NCBI GenBank assembly: GCA_014155875.1
Contig: JACEFZ010024509.1
Coordinates: 621,001-685,000 of the forward strand
Length of the DNA: 64,000 nt
Direction of reading: 5' to 3'
Origin: Cepaea nemoralis
Lineage: Eukaryota; Mollusca; Gastropoda; Stylommatophora; Helicidae
In this document: piece after piece, positions 37,430 through 50,790 of the stretch
Layout of the letters: each line of letters opens with the position of its first letter
Position numbering within the stretch: position 1 is the first letter of the stretch
Made by a program: the position numbers and the translations under genes
The notes under the pieces: generated by a model
Told to the model about the DNA's origin: nothing
Databases searched by the model: none
What the model saw: the letters and a program-made list of their open reading frames with translations, nothing else

Positions 37430-38718
37430 CGATGATGGCTGATAAATTCACCACCGTGACCAGGCGGCGAACATGACTATTCGACCACCAGGCCGAGCTG
37501 TGTAGTGTGCGTGGAGTTGACCGCCTGTACTAGCCTGAGGTCACGTTAAGCGGGGCAGGCGTAAGTAATTGTGATAATAACTAGTTGTTCGGGGCTAACA
37601 TAGAATGCGTTTAATGGCCAGAGTGCCGATGTCGCCAAACTGGGCAGTTCTTGTTGAGAAAATAAAGTGTTATATATTATATGGTGGCTGTCTACTATTC
37701 AGAAACAGACGTTACTTCTCTGTGTTTTAACGCACGTTTTGTGATAATTGTCAACGCCGCTTACACTCACCCCTAAAGGCGTGTAGGCATCTGTGGGGGA
37801 CAAGCCGGTAACTGAACTGGGCAAAGGAGGGCCGTGGACCGGTAATCAACAGAAGAAGTAATCAGCTTGGAAAGTTCTAGTTATAGATCAAAGTTAAGAA
37901 TAAACATTAGAACACGGCTAGTGGGAAGCCAGTAACAGTGCAAAGCTACAAATGTACCAGTGCATTAATTGTAAACTCTGCAAAGTTAACACCATATAAA
38001 TATAAACAATAAAGTAATTCGCAGTGAGCGTTAATCAACAGCTAATTAAAATGGGTACGAGGATCAAAGAACATTGAAAGTTAAAGTGTTAACGGTGATT
38101 AGAACTGTGATTAGGGTCAAATAACCTTGAATGTTGAAATGAAAAATAGATGCGCCACCGTAATTCATGTGATGTTGGAAAAGTGAGTCGTCATCAGATT
38201 ATGATATACCAAGTCAGCAATCAGCTGCCGATGTGAGTATTCGTTCCAGATGTGTTTCACATAGTTTGGCAGTAGTACCATAGGTGGTATCTACACCACT
38301 ATTAGAGGAGCTGCACCTGACGACCAAGTCTATCCAGGTCAACTTGTAAGTGGAACGGGGACGGCCTACGCTGAGTTGTATCAAGTCCGGAAGCAAGCGG
38401 AAGTTGAGTCGAGCATCGAAACCAAGACACTTGAAACAATCATCGCTGGATATATACAGGGCAAGTTAATTCTAACTAATTATGTATGTATACTGCTCGA
38501 TTACAGAGAGCTATCAGACATCTTTGTATGATATTGTTCAATCAGCCTGATGAATTAGATTGTTCTTCCACAGAGGTTATGTTAGTTAGTTAACCTTTGA
38601 TAGTTACAGTCTATTTTTCAATAGGGTTACAGGTTACCAAAACAAGATCATCGGTAACACTGACTGCGTGTACATATAGTGATATAGATATTTCAGCTAA
38701 TAGACACAACAGATAATC
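37430..38718 (+). other. Probable LTR and leader of decayed gypsy element
   Basis: Non-coding stretch upstream of a gag start. AATAAAG near 37666 could be an LTR polyadenylation signal, and TGGGGGACAAGCC near 37795 could be a primer site. No second LTR copy was found to fix the edges, so this call rests mainly on position. Confidence 0.35.
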
Positions 38719-39901
38719 ATGTCTACCTTGGCAGACGTCATAGCTCTAGGTGAGAAGTGTGGTTTCACAGGGAAAGAGCTTATGACATGGACTAAACAAG
38801 AGTTTAGTGAACATCAGAAGCAAGAACGAGAAGATAGAGCAGCAGTTAGAGAGTCTGAGAGAAAGAAATTAGCTGCACCAGCAGAGCTCGAAGAAAAGAA
38901 ATTAGCAGCACAAGCAGAGCTCGAAGAAAAGAAATTAGCGGCACAAGAAGCAGAAGCTAGAGAGGCGAAAGAAAGTGAGCTACAGAAATTAACAGCACAA
39001 GCAGAGCTCGAAGAAAAGAAATTAGCGACACAAGAAGCAGCAGCTAGAGAAGCCAAAGAATTTGAGCTACAGAAATTAACAGCACAAGCAGAGCTCGAAG
39101 AAAAGAAATTAGCAGCACAAGAGGCAGCATTAGCTTTCGAGAAAGAGAAACTGGCAGTGCAGTTAACATTGAAAGACAAAGAGGTAGAGGGTAGTATTAA
39201 AGTAAAGATGCTCGAACTGGAGAAAGAGACTGAAGTTACAAAGACTAAATTGGCAGCCAAAGCATTAGGACACCATTCGAAGATATCAAGGTAATGTCAG
39301 GAACTTTGCACAAGGGGGTTCCATCTGCGCATTGGTTACTAACTTCGAAGTATTGATGAACCACTACGAGGTGCCACCGAAGAGTGGGCGATCCTCTTCC
39401 ATAAGCATTTGGCCCTTGAGCCACTAAAGGTAGTAGAGGTCATTCCAGAACATCTGCGAACCGATTACAACTATGTCAAAGAAAGAGTCTTGGCACATTT
39501 CAGTTTAGATGAGGCGGGTCTTAGAACGACATATAGAGCGCTGAATCCAAAGTCGAATCCAAACCTTCATGGATTTCGTTTCCGAAATCCAGTCTCTGTA
39601 TGAAAAGTGGCTGAAGGTAGCGAAAGTAGGCAACGACTTTGAGAAGTTCAGAGACATGATGCTAAGAGATAACATTATTTCAGCTGTGCCAGACTCCTTG
39701 GCAACGTTCCTGCTTGAAAATAAGTGCGCCACAATATCTGAAATGGAGTCCAAGGGCGAGGCGTATTATGATACCCACAGGGAGATCTTTGCAGAGGGGG
39801 CACAGCCAGAACTTATGGTAGGAGCAGCTGCCAGGTTCTCTGATCGAAGGCAATCATACGGACCCAGGAGTAAATATCAACCAACGAATAGATATACATA
39901 A
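38719..39901 (+). pseudogene. Ty3/gypsy gag (Gmr1-like lineage), frameshifted
   Basis: The ATG at 38719 opens a frame with a charged coiled coil of LEEKKLAAQ-type repeats (about residues 50-145). The frame breaks near 39290; the capsid-like part follows in other frames (EPLKVVEVIPEHLRTDYNYV, then YEKWLKVAKVGNDFEKFRDM) up to 39901. The order and residues parallel the intact gag at 53718-55190 (EPLKVIETIPKDLRKEYHYI), so both belong to one lineage. At least two frameshifts disable it. Confidence 0.75.
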
Positions 39902-39939
39902 TTCCCACCGAGATAAGCGGACGTAGTTCGAACTGAGCC

Positions 39940-40990
39940 AGTAAGGGAATGCAAATATTGTGGTCGCCAACACGGGGCGTTGGAAATGTGCGACCGAAAT
40001 CCTGAGTACAAGTCATACTTTAAGAACATGTCGATAAGAAAAAGCAATAGGTATGCAGACTATAGAGACAGTCTAAAATGCTGGTTGTGTAGAAGCTATG
40101 GCCACGTGGCAAGGACGTGTAGTCTGAGAAAACTGAATGAAGACACCAACATTGCATACGCCATGTCCAGCAGCGACGAGGACGAACAACAAGAAACGAA
40201 TTCAACACACATATATGACAGTCAGGGCGACAGGACTGACAACAAAGTGTATATGCAAGGAGCCAACTCTGCATACATAACAAACGGAAATCTGGACGTT
40301 CGACGAGCCTTAGTAAATGGTTTGGCAGTGATAATGGTTAGAGACACAGGAACTTCAATTGTAGGGGTAGACAGTAAGATTGTAAGAGATGAAGACTATA
40401 AAGACGACAGAGTGACGTGCAGAACATTTAGCGGTGCATTAGAGCAGTATAGAGTAGCTTGGACAGACATTGACTGTCCTTACTACAATGGGCGGGTAAC
40501 AGCGGCAGTGTTACCACATCCCACAATAGAACTAATCTTGGGCAACATCCCAGAGGTCAAAGAGTGCACACGCCAGGACATACAGAAATGGGAAAAAGAG
40601 AACATAGAAATATTAGATTGCAACTATGTGGTATAGACATTCCCTACAGAAGACATTAAAATTAAAGTAAAGGATGACACATCAGACATAGGAACAGACA
40701 TTTACCAGACAAACGACGTATACAGAAGAAACCAAGGACAAACCCTAGTACAGGGACCTTACAGGGAACATCTCTCGACGATAACAACACAGTCATGGGC
40801 GACAAGCAGGGAGCATTTGATGATTGCGAACAACTAAGACAGTTGACACAGAAAGAACTGACGTGGGATACACTACTTTTTAAGCCAGACCTATCAGAGG
40901 ACGAAAAGGAGAAAGTAGTCTTTGGGGTTGAAAACTTTAGAGTGGGTTGCCCAAAATTCAACACAGCACATCAACGGTGAAGCAATTTTT
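39940..40990 (+). pseudogene. Ty3/gypsy zinc knuckles and protease, pol truncated
   Basis: Two cysteine/histidine clusters, CKYCGRQHGALEMC and CWLCRSYGHVARTC, are followed in the same frame by an aspartic protease with DTG in MVRDTGTSIVGVDSKIV and a region ending LILGNIPEV (frame to 40636). Further pol-like sequence to about 40980 is broken, and integrase and RT are absent. The next recognisable sequence (from about 41215) is a LINE. In contrast to the intact relative, knuckles and protease share one frame here. Confidence 0.75.
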
Positions 40991-41214
40991 TATGCCATAC
41001 TTAACTCACACATGTGCTAACAGGTTAGAAAAACATATGGTACAACAAGCATGTTCAGCACAAGAGAGTGGGTCAGTATCTGAGTATAGGTTACAGGTCG
41101 AAGATGTCGTCCACAAGAATAAAAACAGTCAAGAAGAAAGATCAAAAAAGAAGGTGAAGATAAAACAAACAGATACCGTTTTTAGTATTTTTGCTTAATT
41201 TACACTTGATGCAC

Positions 41215-42165
41215 GGGTGATATGTCTTGCAAGTGGCAACACTGGCCCATTAAATCTAGTTTTCGTATTGGGCAATTAAATATTTTTCATAGGCTGTTTA
41301 CGCTGCCAAGTTATCCCTTAGTCTTAATCAACATTTTCATTCGTTCTGCATTAGTGGAAGTATACTAAATGAAAACATGTCAAATGATGACACCTCAATA
41401 AAAGGGTATACTTTGTTTAGGAGAGATCCCTTTAAGAAACAAGAGACATGTATAGCGGTCTATTATATTTCTAATTACCTACATGTTCATCGTAAGGAGG
41501 AGTTTGAAACTAGCAAAACTGAATGTAGTAGGTTGGAACTAAAACTTCAATTGGCTCTCTATCGAAATCCCAACACTGGACACGTCTGGTACGAAAACTT
41601 CAATACCCTGATGGATGTGGTGTTCACTACCGGGAGGAAATCATATTCCTTTAGACTTCAATATTGACACCAACAACCCAACATAACATGTGAAAATATA
41701 CTTGCATCATATGACTTCCAATAAATAGTGAAAAAACCTACTAGAATAACAAACTGATCTTATCACTTATATATCACATTTATGAAACTTGCTAAGACAT
41801 CATAATTGAATGCACCTTACCCAATTGCGCAATAGATGATCACTATCTGATATGCTGCACATGGTCTAAAAAAGGAACCAAATCTCCCAAAGATAAACAC
41901 ACAAGTGTAAAATACAGAAGTTACAAACATTTCGATCAAAAAGCATTTTTACAAGACTTGCTCAATTCACATTTAGACAATATGTATCAACTTCATGACC
42001 AGGATGATCCACTAGAATACTGAATGGAGACCTATATTGGTGTCTTTGATAGACATGTGCCAGTCAAGAAGTTCAATCAAAACATCACGTCAAACAACTG
42101 TGGATTGCCCAGGACATGATTGACATTATGAAGTTATAGAGATAAAGAACACGAAAAGAGGGGCC
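41215..42165 (+). pseudogene. CR1/L2-like LINE, endonuclease and linker part
   Basis: YYISNYLHVHRKEEFETSKT and NPNTGHVWYENFNTLMDVVF belong to an APE-type LINE endonuclease; related residues continue in shifted frames to about 42165 (CENILASYDF and later linker residues). The RT part resumes at 47070, so a Penelope-like element has split this LINE. Stops and frame changes make it non-functional. The clade is inferred. Confidence 0.75.
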
Positions 42166-42173
42166 TCAGCAAA

Positions 42174-43650
42174 TGTGTACTACAAATCTACTGATGCTCA
42201 CGGTTTCCTCCCGTACAGCTCATCCCACCCAAAAGCTCCAAAGATTTCATCCCAAATTCCCAGCTACTCCGCCTTCGTCGTATATGTCAGGACGATAATG
42301 ACTTCCTCGAGAGAGCCCATGAAATGCTGGACTTTTTCCGCAGACGGTCCTACCCAGAGGACATCTTGTCCACAGCTTTCTGTCGCATAACCCAGGTCTC
42401 GCGGGAAATGTCCCTCGCCAAACATACGCGACCTCCGAACAATGAACCCAAGCTTATCCTCACCTTCCATCCACATGCCTATGCCATCAAGCACATTTTC
42501 CTGAGACACTGGTCTATCTTGGAATCCGATCCAACCACTCGTGAGGTATTCTCCAATGGCCCTAGGGTAATTTTCCGCCGTAACCAGAGCCTCAGAGACC
42601 ACCTTGTGCATAGTCGCCTCCCCACGGTTACTTCATCTGTGGGCACATTCGAATGCCATCGTAAGAACTGTCTGACATGCCCATACGTTGTTCAGACACC
42701 AGAGATTGCATTTCCCCGAGGCACCTTCACCTTGAAAGATTCTTTCACTTGTACATCCCGCAATCTGATTTATGTCATCATCTGCAAACGATGTGACATG
42801 AAATACATTGGCCAAACGGGCAGACGTCTTGCTGACCGTTTTAGAGAACACCTCAGAGACATCAATCAGGGCGCTGACAAACCTGTCCCCAACCATTTCA
42901 ATTCCTCCAACCATAATGGAGTCGACGATGTATGTGTCACCGCATTAAAACCCTGCTACTCCAATAGCTCCGTCAGGACTCAAAATTGAATGCCAGCTAA
43001 TCAACAATCTGGGATGCATCCATCCAGCAGGTATCAATACTGTTGTGGACGCTACGGTATAACTGTGGCATCTTCCCCAATTGTTTACACTATCTATTAC
43101 TATGCTGTCCCCCCCCCCCCATATCTATACCTAACTGTCCCCACACCCTTAGATTTTCATAGCAGACTGTTCACATATTTTTGGCTACTTAAATCTTATC
43201 TGGCAACCCACTTTTAATTCTGCAGCCAACGAGCGCCTTCGCAGCTGGCCAAGTCACCTTTTCTGCCCCACATGGCATAGGGATAGTTCGTGTGTTTTTT
43301 TCCTTGTTTGCTGTATTTCGTTGTGTTAGCTATCTGTGGTGTCCTTGACAAAGATTCTGAGAATCGAAACGTCGGTAGTCCTGTGTGTCGTATTGTACGC
43401 GTTTGTGTGTAGTTTATTTTATTTTATTTTATTATTCATTTTATATATTTATTGAGTGCTTCTGATTTCGGATTTTCACCTGTATTTCGCGATACGATGG
43501 ATCTCCTTGTAAGGTATGTGCAACGTTGTTGATGTTTAGTACGTTTCTTCTCGCAGGAGTTTAATATACCTATTTGTTTCCAATTCATATTGTTATATCC
43601 TGCTGCAGCCGCTGCTTTTTCTTTCTATTCCATATCATTTAATTCCCTGG
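42174..43650 (+). repeat. Penelope pseudo-LTR, left
   Basis: About 1.48 kb beginning GTACTACAAATCTACTGATG and ending GCTTTTTCTTTCTATTCC, nearly identical to 45580-47041. It carries a GIY-YIG reading frame (42414-42986) and the 3' UTR. A one-base difference near 42975 ends its frame earlier than in the right copy. Confidence 0.9.
43344..43373 (+). ncRNA. Hammerhead-ribozyme-like motif, left
   Basis: CTTGACAAA, a GATTC-TGA-GAATC hairpin (possible stem II), then GAAACGTC. This matches the hammerhead layout of a CUGANGA box, stem II and GAAA. Two core positions deviate (C3 is U and G8 is A), so activity is doubtful. Small hammerheads are known from Penelope-like elements at this location. Confidence 0.45.
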
Positions 43651-43740
43651 CTGCTACACCTTCTCATCGTCCGTTTGCCTGTTGTTCGTTTTTTTAGTTT
43701 ATATATCCATTAGTTTATGTTTACTGACCTATAGCCTATC

Positions 43741-45509
43741 ATGCCTGCTGACAGACGGACTATGTCATCTCTCCACCACACCGTCTCCGACATATTTGCC
43801 CTCCTACCCCAGGACATGTCCCGTGCAGCTATCAGCCTCGCGCGTACTATGTTTAACATCACTCGCTTTTCTTGCCATTTGAATTTCCTGAACAACTGTC
43901 TCCGGCTCAAAATTACACCCCAAGGCTTCCGGTGCAATATTCATCTCTCGTTAGGCAAACTGGTTCCTGCTGAGACATGACTCTTCAATCGCCTGGCACA
44001 GGAGCAGTCTGTCAAGTACATGAAGCTGGCAGTGACTGTGCATCAACGACATATCTCCGAACTTAAGGACACGAAGCACAACCTGTACCGGACTCTGCAT
44101 CTACTGACGTTCAACAACCAGCTTGCTTTCCATTTGATCACCTCCATCATTCAGCATTATAATAGAAAGCTATACAAATGGCTATCCTCACGTAAGAAAG
44201 ACACAATTAGCCATCTACGTCCCCATGTCCCTTCCCCGACTTCGACAGCCATCAGCCACACCAAAGTGGTATGCATACCGCCTGACCTACCACTGTCTCC
44301 TGAAGAACTATGCTGTTTTAGGGAAAGGTCTTAGCTTTGTCCCTCTACGCCCCCGTATGGACAGTCGTGCTATTTTGGAAGACGTCTCCAACTTCCACAG
44401 TCGACTCCGCCTCAAGTACCACCACAGAGACAAGCCTGTCCACAGTCCCACCCCACAACCTCCAGACATTTTTCCATCTTCAACCAAATCCCGTTCCACA
44501 TGGACCCCACCTTCCGGAGTTTCCAACGCGCTTGACCTCTACATAGCTAACACACTCCATGAGATCAAGCAACTTTCTTTCCCTCGCTTGAAACGCTCCA
44601 ACCTATCCCCTCCCGAATGGCGTGCCCTATCCCAACTACAGCGCAGACAGGACATAGTAATCAAACCGGCGGATAAAGGGGGTGCAGTGGTTGTTTGGCG
44701 CAAAGATCTATATGTCGAGGAAGTCATGTCCCAACTTAATAAACCTGATAATTATTCACCCTGCACCGAAGACCCCACTCTCTCCTATAACCGGAAGATT
44801 CAAAACACCATCAAACAGCTCATACGTGAGGATGCCTTACCACCCAGTGCCACTTCACTTCACATCCATGACTCTGACTTGGGCAAACCCACCCTCTACA
44901 TGCTGCCCAAAATACATAAACTCAAAAATCCTGGACGTCCGATAGTTTCTGCCTGCTCATGCCCGACTGAACTGATCTCAGCGTTTCTTGACAGGATTTT
45001 CCAACCTCTAGTTGCGAATCTCCCGTCATACATCAAGGATACAACGCATGCGTTACTTTCATTCAACTCTCTCCAACTGACTCCTGGGAACACATACAGA
45101 CTATTCCTAATGGATGTATGTTCCCTCTATACCTCCATTCCTCACGCTGATGGCCTCAGGGCGCTATAGTTCTTGCTGGATCAACGCACAGATCAAGCCA
45201 TCCCTACTACGCACACTTGTGAGACTCGCTGAATTGGTCCTCACCAATAATTCCTTTGAGTTCAATGGCCACTACTTTGAACAAATCAGCGGTGTCGCCA
45301 TGGGCACTAAAATGGGACCCAGCTACGCATGTGTATTTATGGGACATCTGGAACACCAGATTGAACTCAGCTATGATGGTCTTCTCCCTTCTTTTTACCG
45401 ACGCTACATCGATGACGGCATAGGTCTCACTGACATGTCAGAGGCGGAACTGAACCGTTTCATTAATTATGTCAATGACTTCCATCCATCGATCAAATTC
45501 ACCACATAA
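43741..45509 (+). pseudogene. Penelope-like reverse transcriptase
   Basis: N-terminal region from 43741 (MPADRRTMSSLHHTVSDIFA) with an in-frame TGA at 43978. A frame change follows near 44312. The RT core in 44300-45169 includes IVIKPADKGGAVVVWRKDLY and LYMLPKIHKLKNPGRPIVSA. Another frame change falls near 45150, then GVAMGTKMGPSYACVFMGHL and the catalytic RRYIDDGIG, with a stop at 45507-45509. Penelope RTs are related to telomerase RT. The breaks make this copy unable to encode a full protein, although the motifs are well kept. Confidence 0.85.
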
Positions 45510-45812
45510 ATTTCCACCACCTCTGTCAATTTCCTTGACACCACTATTAAATTAAACCCTACAGGCCTCACGACCTCCGTGTACTACAAACCTACTGATG
45601 CTCACGGTTTCCTCCTGTACAGCTCATCCCACCCCAAAAGCTGCAAAGATTCCATCCCATATTCCCAGCTACTCCGCCTTCGTCGTATCTGTCAGGACGA
45701 TAATGACTTCCTCGAGAGAGCCCATGAAATGCTGGACTTTTTCCGCAGACGGTCCTACCCATGAGGACATCTTGTCCACAGCTTTCGTCGCATAACCCAG
45801 GTCTCGCGGGAA

Positions 45813-46466
45813 ATGTCCCTCGCCAAACATACGCGACCTCCGAACAATGAACCCAAGCTTATCCTCACCTTCCATCCACATGCCTATGCCATCAAGCACA
45901 TTTTCCTGAGACACTGGTCTATCTTGGAATCCGATCCAACCACTCGTGAGGTATTCTCCAATGGCCCTAGGGTAATTTTCCGCCGTAACCAGAGCCTCAG
46001 AGACCACCTTGTGCATAGTCGCCTCCCCACGGTTACTTCATCTGTGGGCACATTCGAATGCCATCGTAAGAACTGTCTGACATGCCCATACGTTGTTCAG
46101 ACACCAGAGATTGCATTTCCCCGAGGCACCTTCACCTTGAAAGATTCTTTCACTTGTACATCCCGCAATCTGATTTATGTCATCATCTGCAAACGATGTG
46201 ACATGAAATACATTGGCCAAACGGGCAGACGTCTTGCTGACCGTTTTAGAGAACACCTCAGAGACATCAATCAGGGCGCTGACAAACCTGTCCCCAACCA
46301 TTTCAATTCCTCCAACCATAATGGAGTCGACGATGTATGTGTCACCGCATTAAAACCCTGCTACTCCAATAGCTCCGTCAGACTCAAAATGGAATGCCAG
46401 CTAATCAACAATCTGGGATGCATCCATCCAGCAGGTAGCAATACTGTTGTGGACGCTACGGTATAA
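45813..46466 (+). CDS. GIY-YIG endonuclease domain of the Penelope-like element
   Basis: An open frame of 217 codons with a cysteine cluster (FECHRKNCLTCPYV) followed by the GIY-YIG core LIYVIICKRCDMKYIGQTGR and downstream ADRFREHLRDI, typical of the C-terminal endonuclease of Penelope-like elements. Family role: it nicks target DNA so that the RT can prime. It is not an independent gene; a frame break near 45760 separates it from the RT. Confidence 0.8.
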   Translation: MSLAKHTRPPNNEPKLILTFHPHAYAIKHIFLRHWSILESDPTTREVFSNGPRVIFRRNQSLRDHLVHSRLPTVTSSVGTFECHRKNCLTCPYVVQTPEIAFPRGTFTLKDSFTCTSRNLIYVIICKRCDMKYIGQTGRRLADRFREHLRDINQGADKPVPNHFNSSNHNGVDDVCVTALKPCYSNSSVRLKMECQLINNLGCIHPAGSNTVVDATV

Positions 46467-46748
46467 CTGTGACATCTTCCCCAATTGTTTACACTATCTA
46501 TACTATGCTGTCTCCCCCCCCCCCCCCCATATCTATACCTAACTGTCCCCACACCCTTAGATTTTCATAGCAGACTGTTCACATATTTTTGGCTACTTAA
46601 ATCTTATCTGGCAACCCACTTTTAATTCTGCAGGCCAACGAGCGCCTTCGCAGCTGGCCAAGTCACCTTTTCTGCCCCACATGGCATAGGGACAGCTCGT
46701 GTTTTTTTTTTTCCTTTTTACTTTGTTTGCTGTATTTCGTTGTGTTGT

Positions 46749-46779
46749 CCTTGACAAAGATTCTGAGAATCGAAACGTC
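46749..46779 (+). ncRNA. Hammerhead-ribozyme-like motif, right
   Basis: Same sequence as the left motif: TTGACAAAG, GATTC-TGA-GAATC hairpin, GAAACGTC. Presence in both pseudo-LTRs at the same place supports it as part of the element, with the same two departures from the hammerhead core. Confidence 0.45.
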
Positions 46780-47069
46780 GGTAGTCCTGTGTATCGTATT
46801 GTACGCGTTTGTGTGTAGTTTATCTTATTTATTTTATTTTATTATTCATTTTATATATTTATTGAGTGCTTCTGATTTCGGATTTTCACCTGTATTTCGC
46901 GATACGATGGATCTCCTTGTAAGGTATGTGCAACGTTGTTGATGTTTAGTACGTTTCTTCTCGCAGGAATTTAATATACCTATTTGTTTCTAATTCATAT
47001 TGTTATATCCTGCTGCAGCCGCTGCTTTTTCTTTCTATTCCGTACTCTCAGAAACAAATTTCTATATGT

Positions 47070-47960
<891 letters not shown>

Positions 47961-48297
47961 TTTTGTGCGCTTCATAGTAGCACGGGGTAGTGCAGGAAAC
48001 ATCTGTTGTACTATGACTGAATCCCTTGAATGAGCTCTGGCAGCTGAAGTGTGTGCCATGTATGTAGTTGTAGGTGGATATGTAGCCTTACAGCAGCTTA
48101 TAGCACATATATCAGATTACATCTCAACGTGTTGTCGTGCCCCAATGGCTGTGGATGGTGACTCCAGGAGCGATGAAATCCACCGTCAGTGCTGATGATA
48201 CAATTCTGGATGTCTATTATATTCCCATGATGCATGGGTGATATGATTGTGCACATCACCTTTGTGGGGTGCAGGCTAATCGCCATTGTCTTGGACC
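47961..48297. other. Unassigned spacer
   Basis: No domain or repeat recognised between the LINE fragment and the annexin pseudogene. Confidence 0.5.
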
Positions 48298-48598
48298 TAA
48301 CCTGAAGTCAAAAATGTGACAAATGGAGACCTCAGAGACTTGCTGGTGCAGCTTCTGAGGGAAAAGAAAGTCAAGGAACCCAAAGTGGACAGGGTCAAAG
48401 CTGAGAGAAATGCTACCAATCAGTTGTGAAAGAAATCTTCGAGAAAAATAGGTTGCCACGCTTGAAAGCCATTTGTGATGCTCATAAAAAAAAAGCTATT
48501 CCATAAGGATATTTCAGTATCGATTAAAAGAGCCAATCTGCGGAGATGCCGAAGAGGGTTACCTTGCTTGTGCTCGGAGTCAGCAACACAATACTAGG
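48298..48598 (+). pseudogene. Annexin-like pseudogene, left part
   Basis: GDLRDLLVQLLREKKV followed by VDRVKAERNATNQL and a stop, then in other frames SIKRANLCGDAEEGYLACAR. These match the end of one annexin repeat and the following repeat. It is cut at the CTAGG target site of the Gmr1-like element and continues at 56496. Confidence 0.8.
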
Positions 48599-49041
48599 TG
48601 TCAGGTTCTTCTATTAGGCTCGTTGGCTAACACATGTGAGACAGTACAAGTACAAACGTAATTCGACGTAAGACACAGCAACAAGTTCTATGGATTTATT
48701 ACCACATTAAATACATAACAATTAGTTACAGCAATGTACAACAGATAACTCACAACCACAAAACAGCTCATAGGTCTAACGCTCACGATATCAGTCGTTC
48801 AGCTCACAACCACGGAGATTCACACAAAACGCCTTGCTCTCGACACACACGTCCGTTCAGATGTCCAGTCCCAGCTTGGTCTGAGATTAACACACACTGC
48901 CCACTGCCTCTCGTGGGGTCACGTGGCTTTGCGTGCGTCTGTCGTCAGCGCTGGTCGCGCTGTCAGGTAAGAATCTCGCCAGCCGACAACTCTTGTCCGC
49001 CGGGGGCCGTAACGATGTTGCTGCACACTTAGGCTCTGACA
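48599..49041 (-). repeat. 3' LTR of the Gmr1-like element
   Basis: 443 bp, TGTCAG...CTGACA ends, AATAAA on the minus strand near 48690 as a likely polyadenylation signal. It differs from the 5' LTR at one noticed site (position 8, T against A on the plus strand). Confidence 0.95.
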
Positions 49042-49052
49042 TTCTCCCCGGG
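49042..49052 (-). promoter_or_regulatory. Polypurine tract
   Basis: Reading the minus strand, GGGGAGAA directly precedes the 3' LTR, the expected site for plus-strand priming. Confidence 0.7.
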
Positions 49053-50418
49053 TACTTCAATGAAAGATGCCATCTTTCATTCATGATGTATGTATATACT
49101 GGGGTAGTGTTAATTTCATGTCAGAGACTACTCTTTCCCAGTGGTATGCATGAAAATACATATAAGGCATAGAAATATATACAAAAAAAATGTAAGTTGC
49201 ATTGAAATGACAAATGAAGTACAATTTTTAACACAATTCAGGTTTCATCCCCCTGATGCCTGGTTACCTTCATTGCAATAATACCCAGTCAGATCAGTAG
49301 CACCAGCTTCACGCATCTACCTCGCAGCTATTTGAAAAAAAAGTAATAATATGATTGTTTTGCAACAACCATCTAGCCAGACTGAAATACGGCTTTGTAT
49401 TAGTCGTATTAAACACTTAAACTCTGCCCTCATTTGGTCAGGAGCTCTTATGTTGGTTTGCAATGTTGGCAGCTCTATGACATGCTTGGTGGACGCCTAC
49501 CTGCTGTGCCAAACATTTGAGCAACAAAATGCCTATCTATACAATATACATTAATGAATATGTTTCAAATTATGGCCCTTGATGTAATTCACAAATGCAA
49601 GGGAAGTAATTTTGACATTTAAGAAATTCCATACATTACAATAATTATTTAATTTCTTAGCGTCATTGCTTGACGTTTCTTCATATTAACGAGAAAAAGT
49701 CGATAATATGAATACATTAATCAAGATATGATTCTAAGATTACACTAATCAAAATAAATAAGTACCCAATTGGTATATTATATTTTATAGATTCGAAAGG
49801 ATTTTACAAGTGTCATAAATTTTTGGAAATTTGTACATAGTCTGCTAATTAAGTTATACTTTTTAAACTACACTGGAAATGCACACGAAACGAAAAATTT
49901 GGTTGATGTTACATTTTCTGAACACAAATGATCCGGTTTTATTTCGGAACTGATAGTAGAATGTTCTCACAGTTCGTGTCTGATGTTATAGTATGACAAC
50001 GGATTATGATGGAATGTTCTTATTTCCGATGTGTTCACACGTCGAACAATTTGGATCACATTCGCTGTAGAGGTGATGTAGGAGTCAATGTTCGGTCCAC
50101 ATTTGCACATGTTAAAATATCACGGTGAAAAAAATTCACCCACAAATGTCACAATGGTAAAGTTCGCTTTTGATAATTGGTTAAGCGTTTGTGACACTGT
50201 TGTTGGTGTCTATATACAATTAATATCGTTCTCATTCTAACACACACTACACAATTATACTACACTCATTACATGATTTGATTAAAATAAGTATATTATA
50301 CATGTCGGTCTGTAAACCGTATCACAATTTTGATTATTGACCTTACACAGTAGGTGAATGGAAAAAAATTCACTCATTGGTGGCTGTGTTGGGCTGAGTG
50401 TAATATTACATGGTGCAC

Positions 50419-50790
50419 TCAGACATTGCTTACTGGGTCTGTCGGACAACGGGACAAAAGGTCGGCGATTGTATTCAATCTGCCGGGAATATGGCGAACT
50501 TCAAAACTGAAATTCTGAAGCTTCAAGGACCAGCGAGCAATCATGTTATTTGATGGTACTGTGGAATTGATATACCTTAATGGACTGTTGTCAGTTTCGA
50601 TGATAAAGTGACGTCCTAGAAGATATTTGGACAGCTTTGTTACACTTTCTACTAAGGCCAATGCCTCTAATTGCGGAATGGACCAGGCCCGCTCTCGGGG
50701 TCTTAGTTTTCTTGATAGAAAACAGACGGGATGCAGGATGTCGTTGTATTCCTGCAAAAGGACCTGCACCGATCGCAATGGAGCTAGCAT
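50419..50790 (-). pseudogene. RNase H domain of the Gmr1-like pol, in shifted frame
   Basis: Contains CFLSRKLRPRERAWSIPQLE, LLGRHFIIETDNSPLRY and LQNFSFEVRHIPGRLNTIAD, the gypsy RNase H end, with stop at 50419. The frame is one base off from the upstream RT frame. The break lies at about 50761-50768 in a GG/CC-rich run, compatible with a single-base insertion or a sequencing error. Confidence 0.85.

Larger units (their letters stand above)
42174..47041 (+). mobile_element. Penelope-like element with pseudo-LTRs
   Basis: A partial copy (42174-43650) is followed head to tail by a full copy (43651-47041). The shared segment is the end of the RT domain, the GIY-YIG endonuclease and the 3' UTR. 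This arrangement, a truncated leading copy acting as a pseudo-LTR, is characteristic of Penelope-like elements. The two GIY-YIG regions translate almost identically. It lies inside a LINE; candidate target repeats (CTCAGCAAAT on the left, CTCAGAAACAAAT on the right) are imperfect. Confidence 0.9.
45580..47041 (+). repeat. Penelope pseudo-LTR, right
   Basis: Second copy of the 1.48-kb segment at 42174-43650, with minor substitutions and length differences in a poly-C run (46514-46526) and a T run. It ends at TTTCTATTCC, where LINE sequence resumes. Confidence 0.9.

Noticed and set aside
49042..50418. Envelope gene in the Gmr1-like element
   Set aside because: No frame with signal peptide, transmembrane segment or useful length was found.
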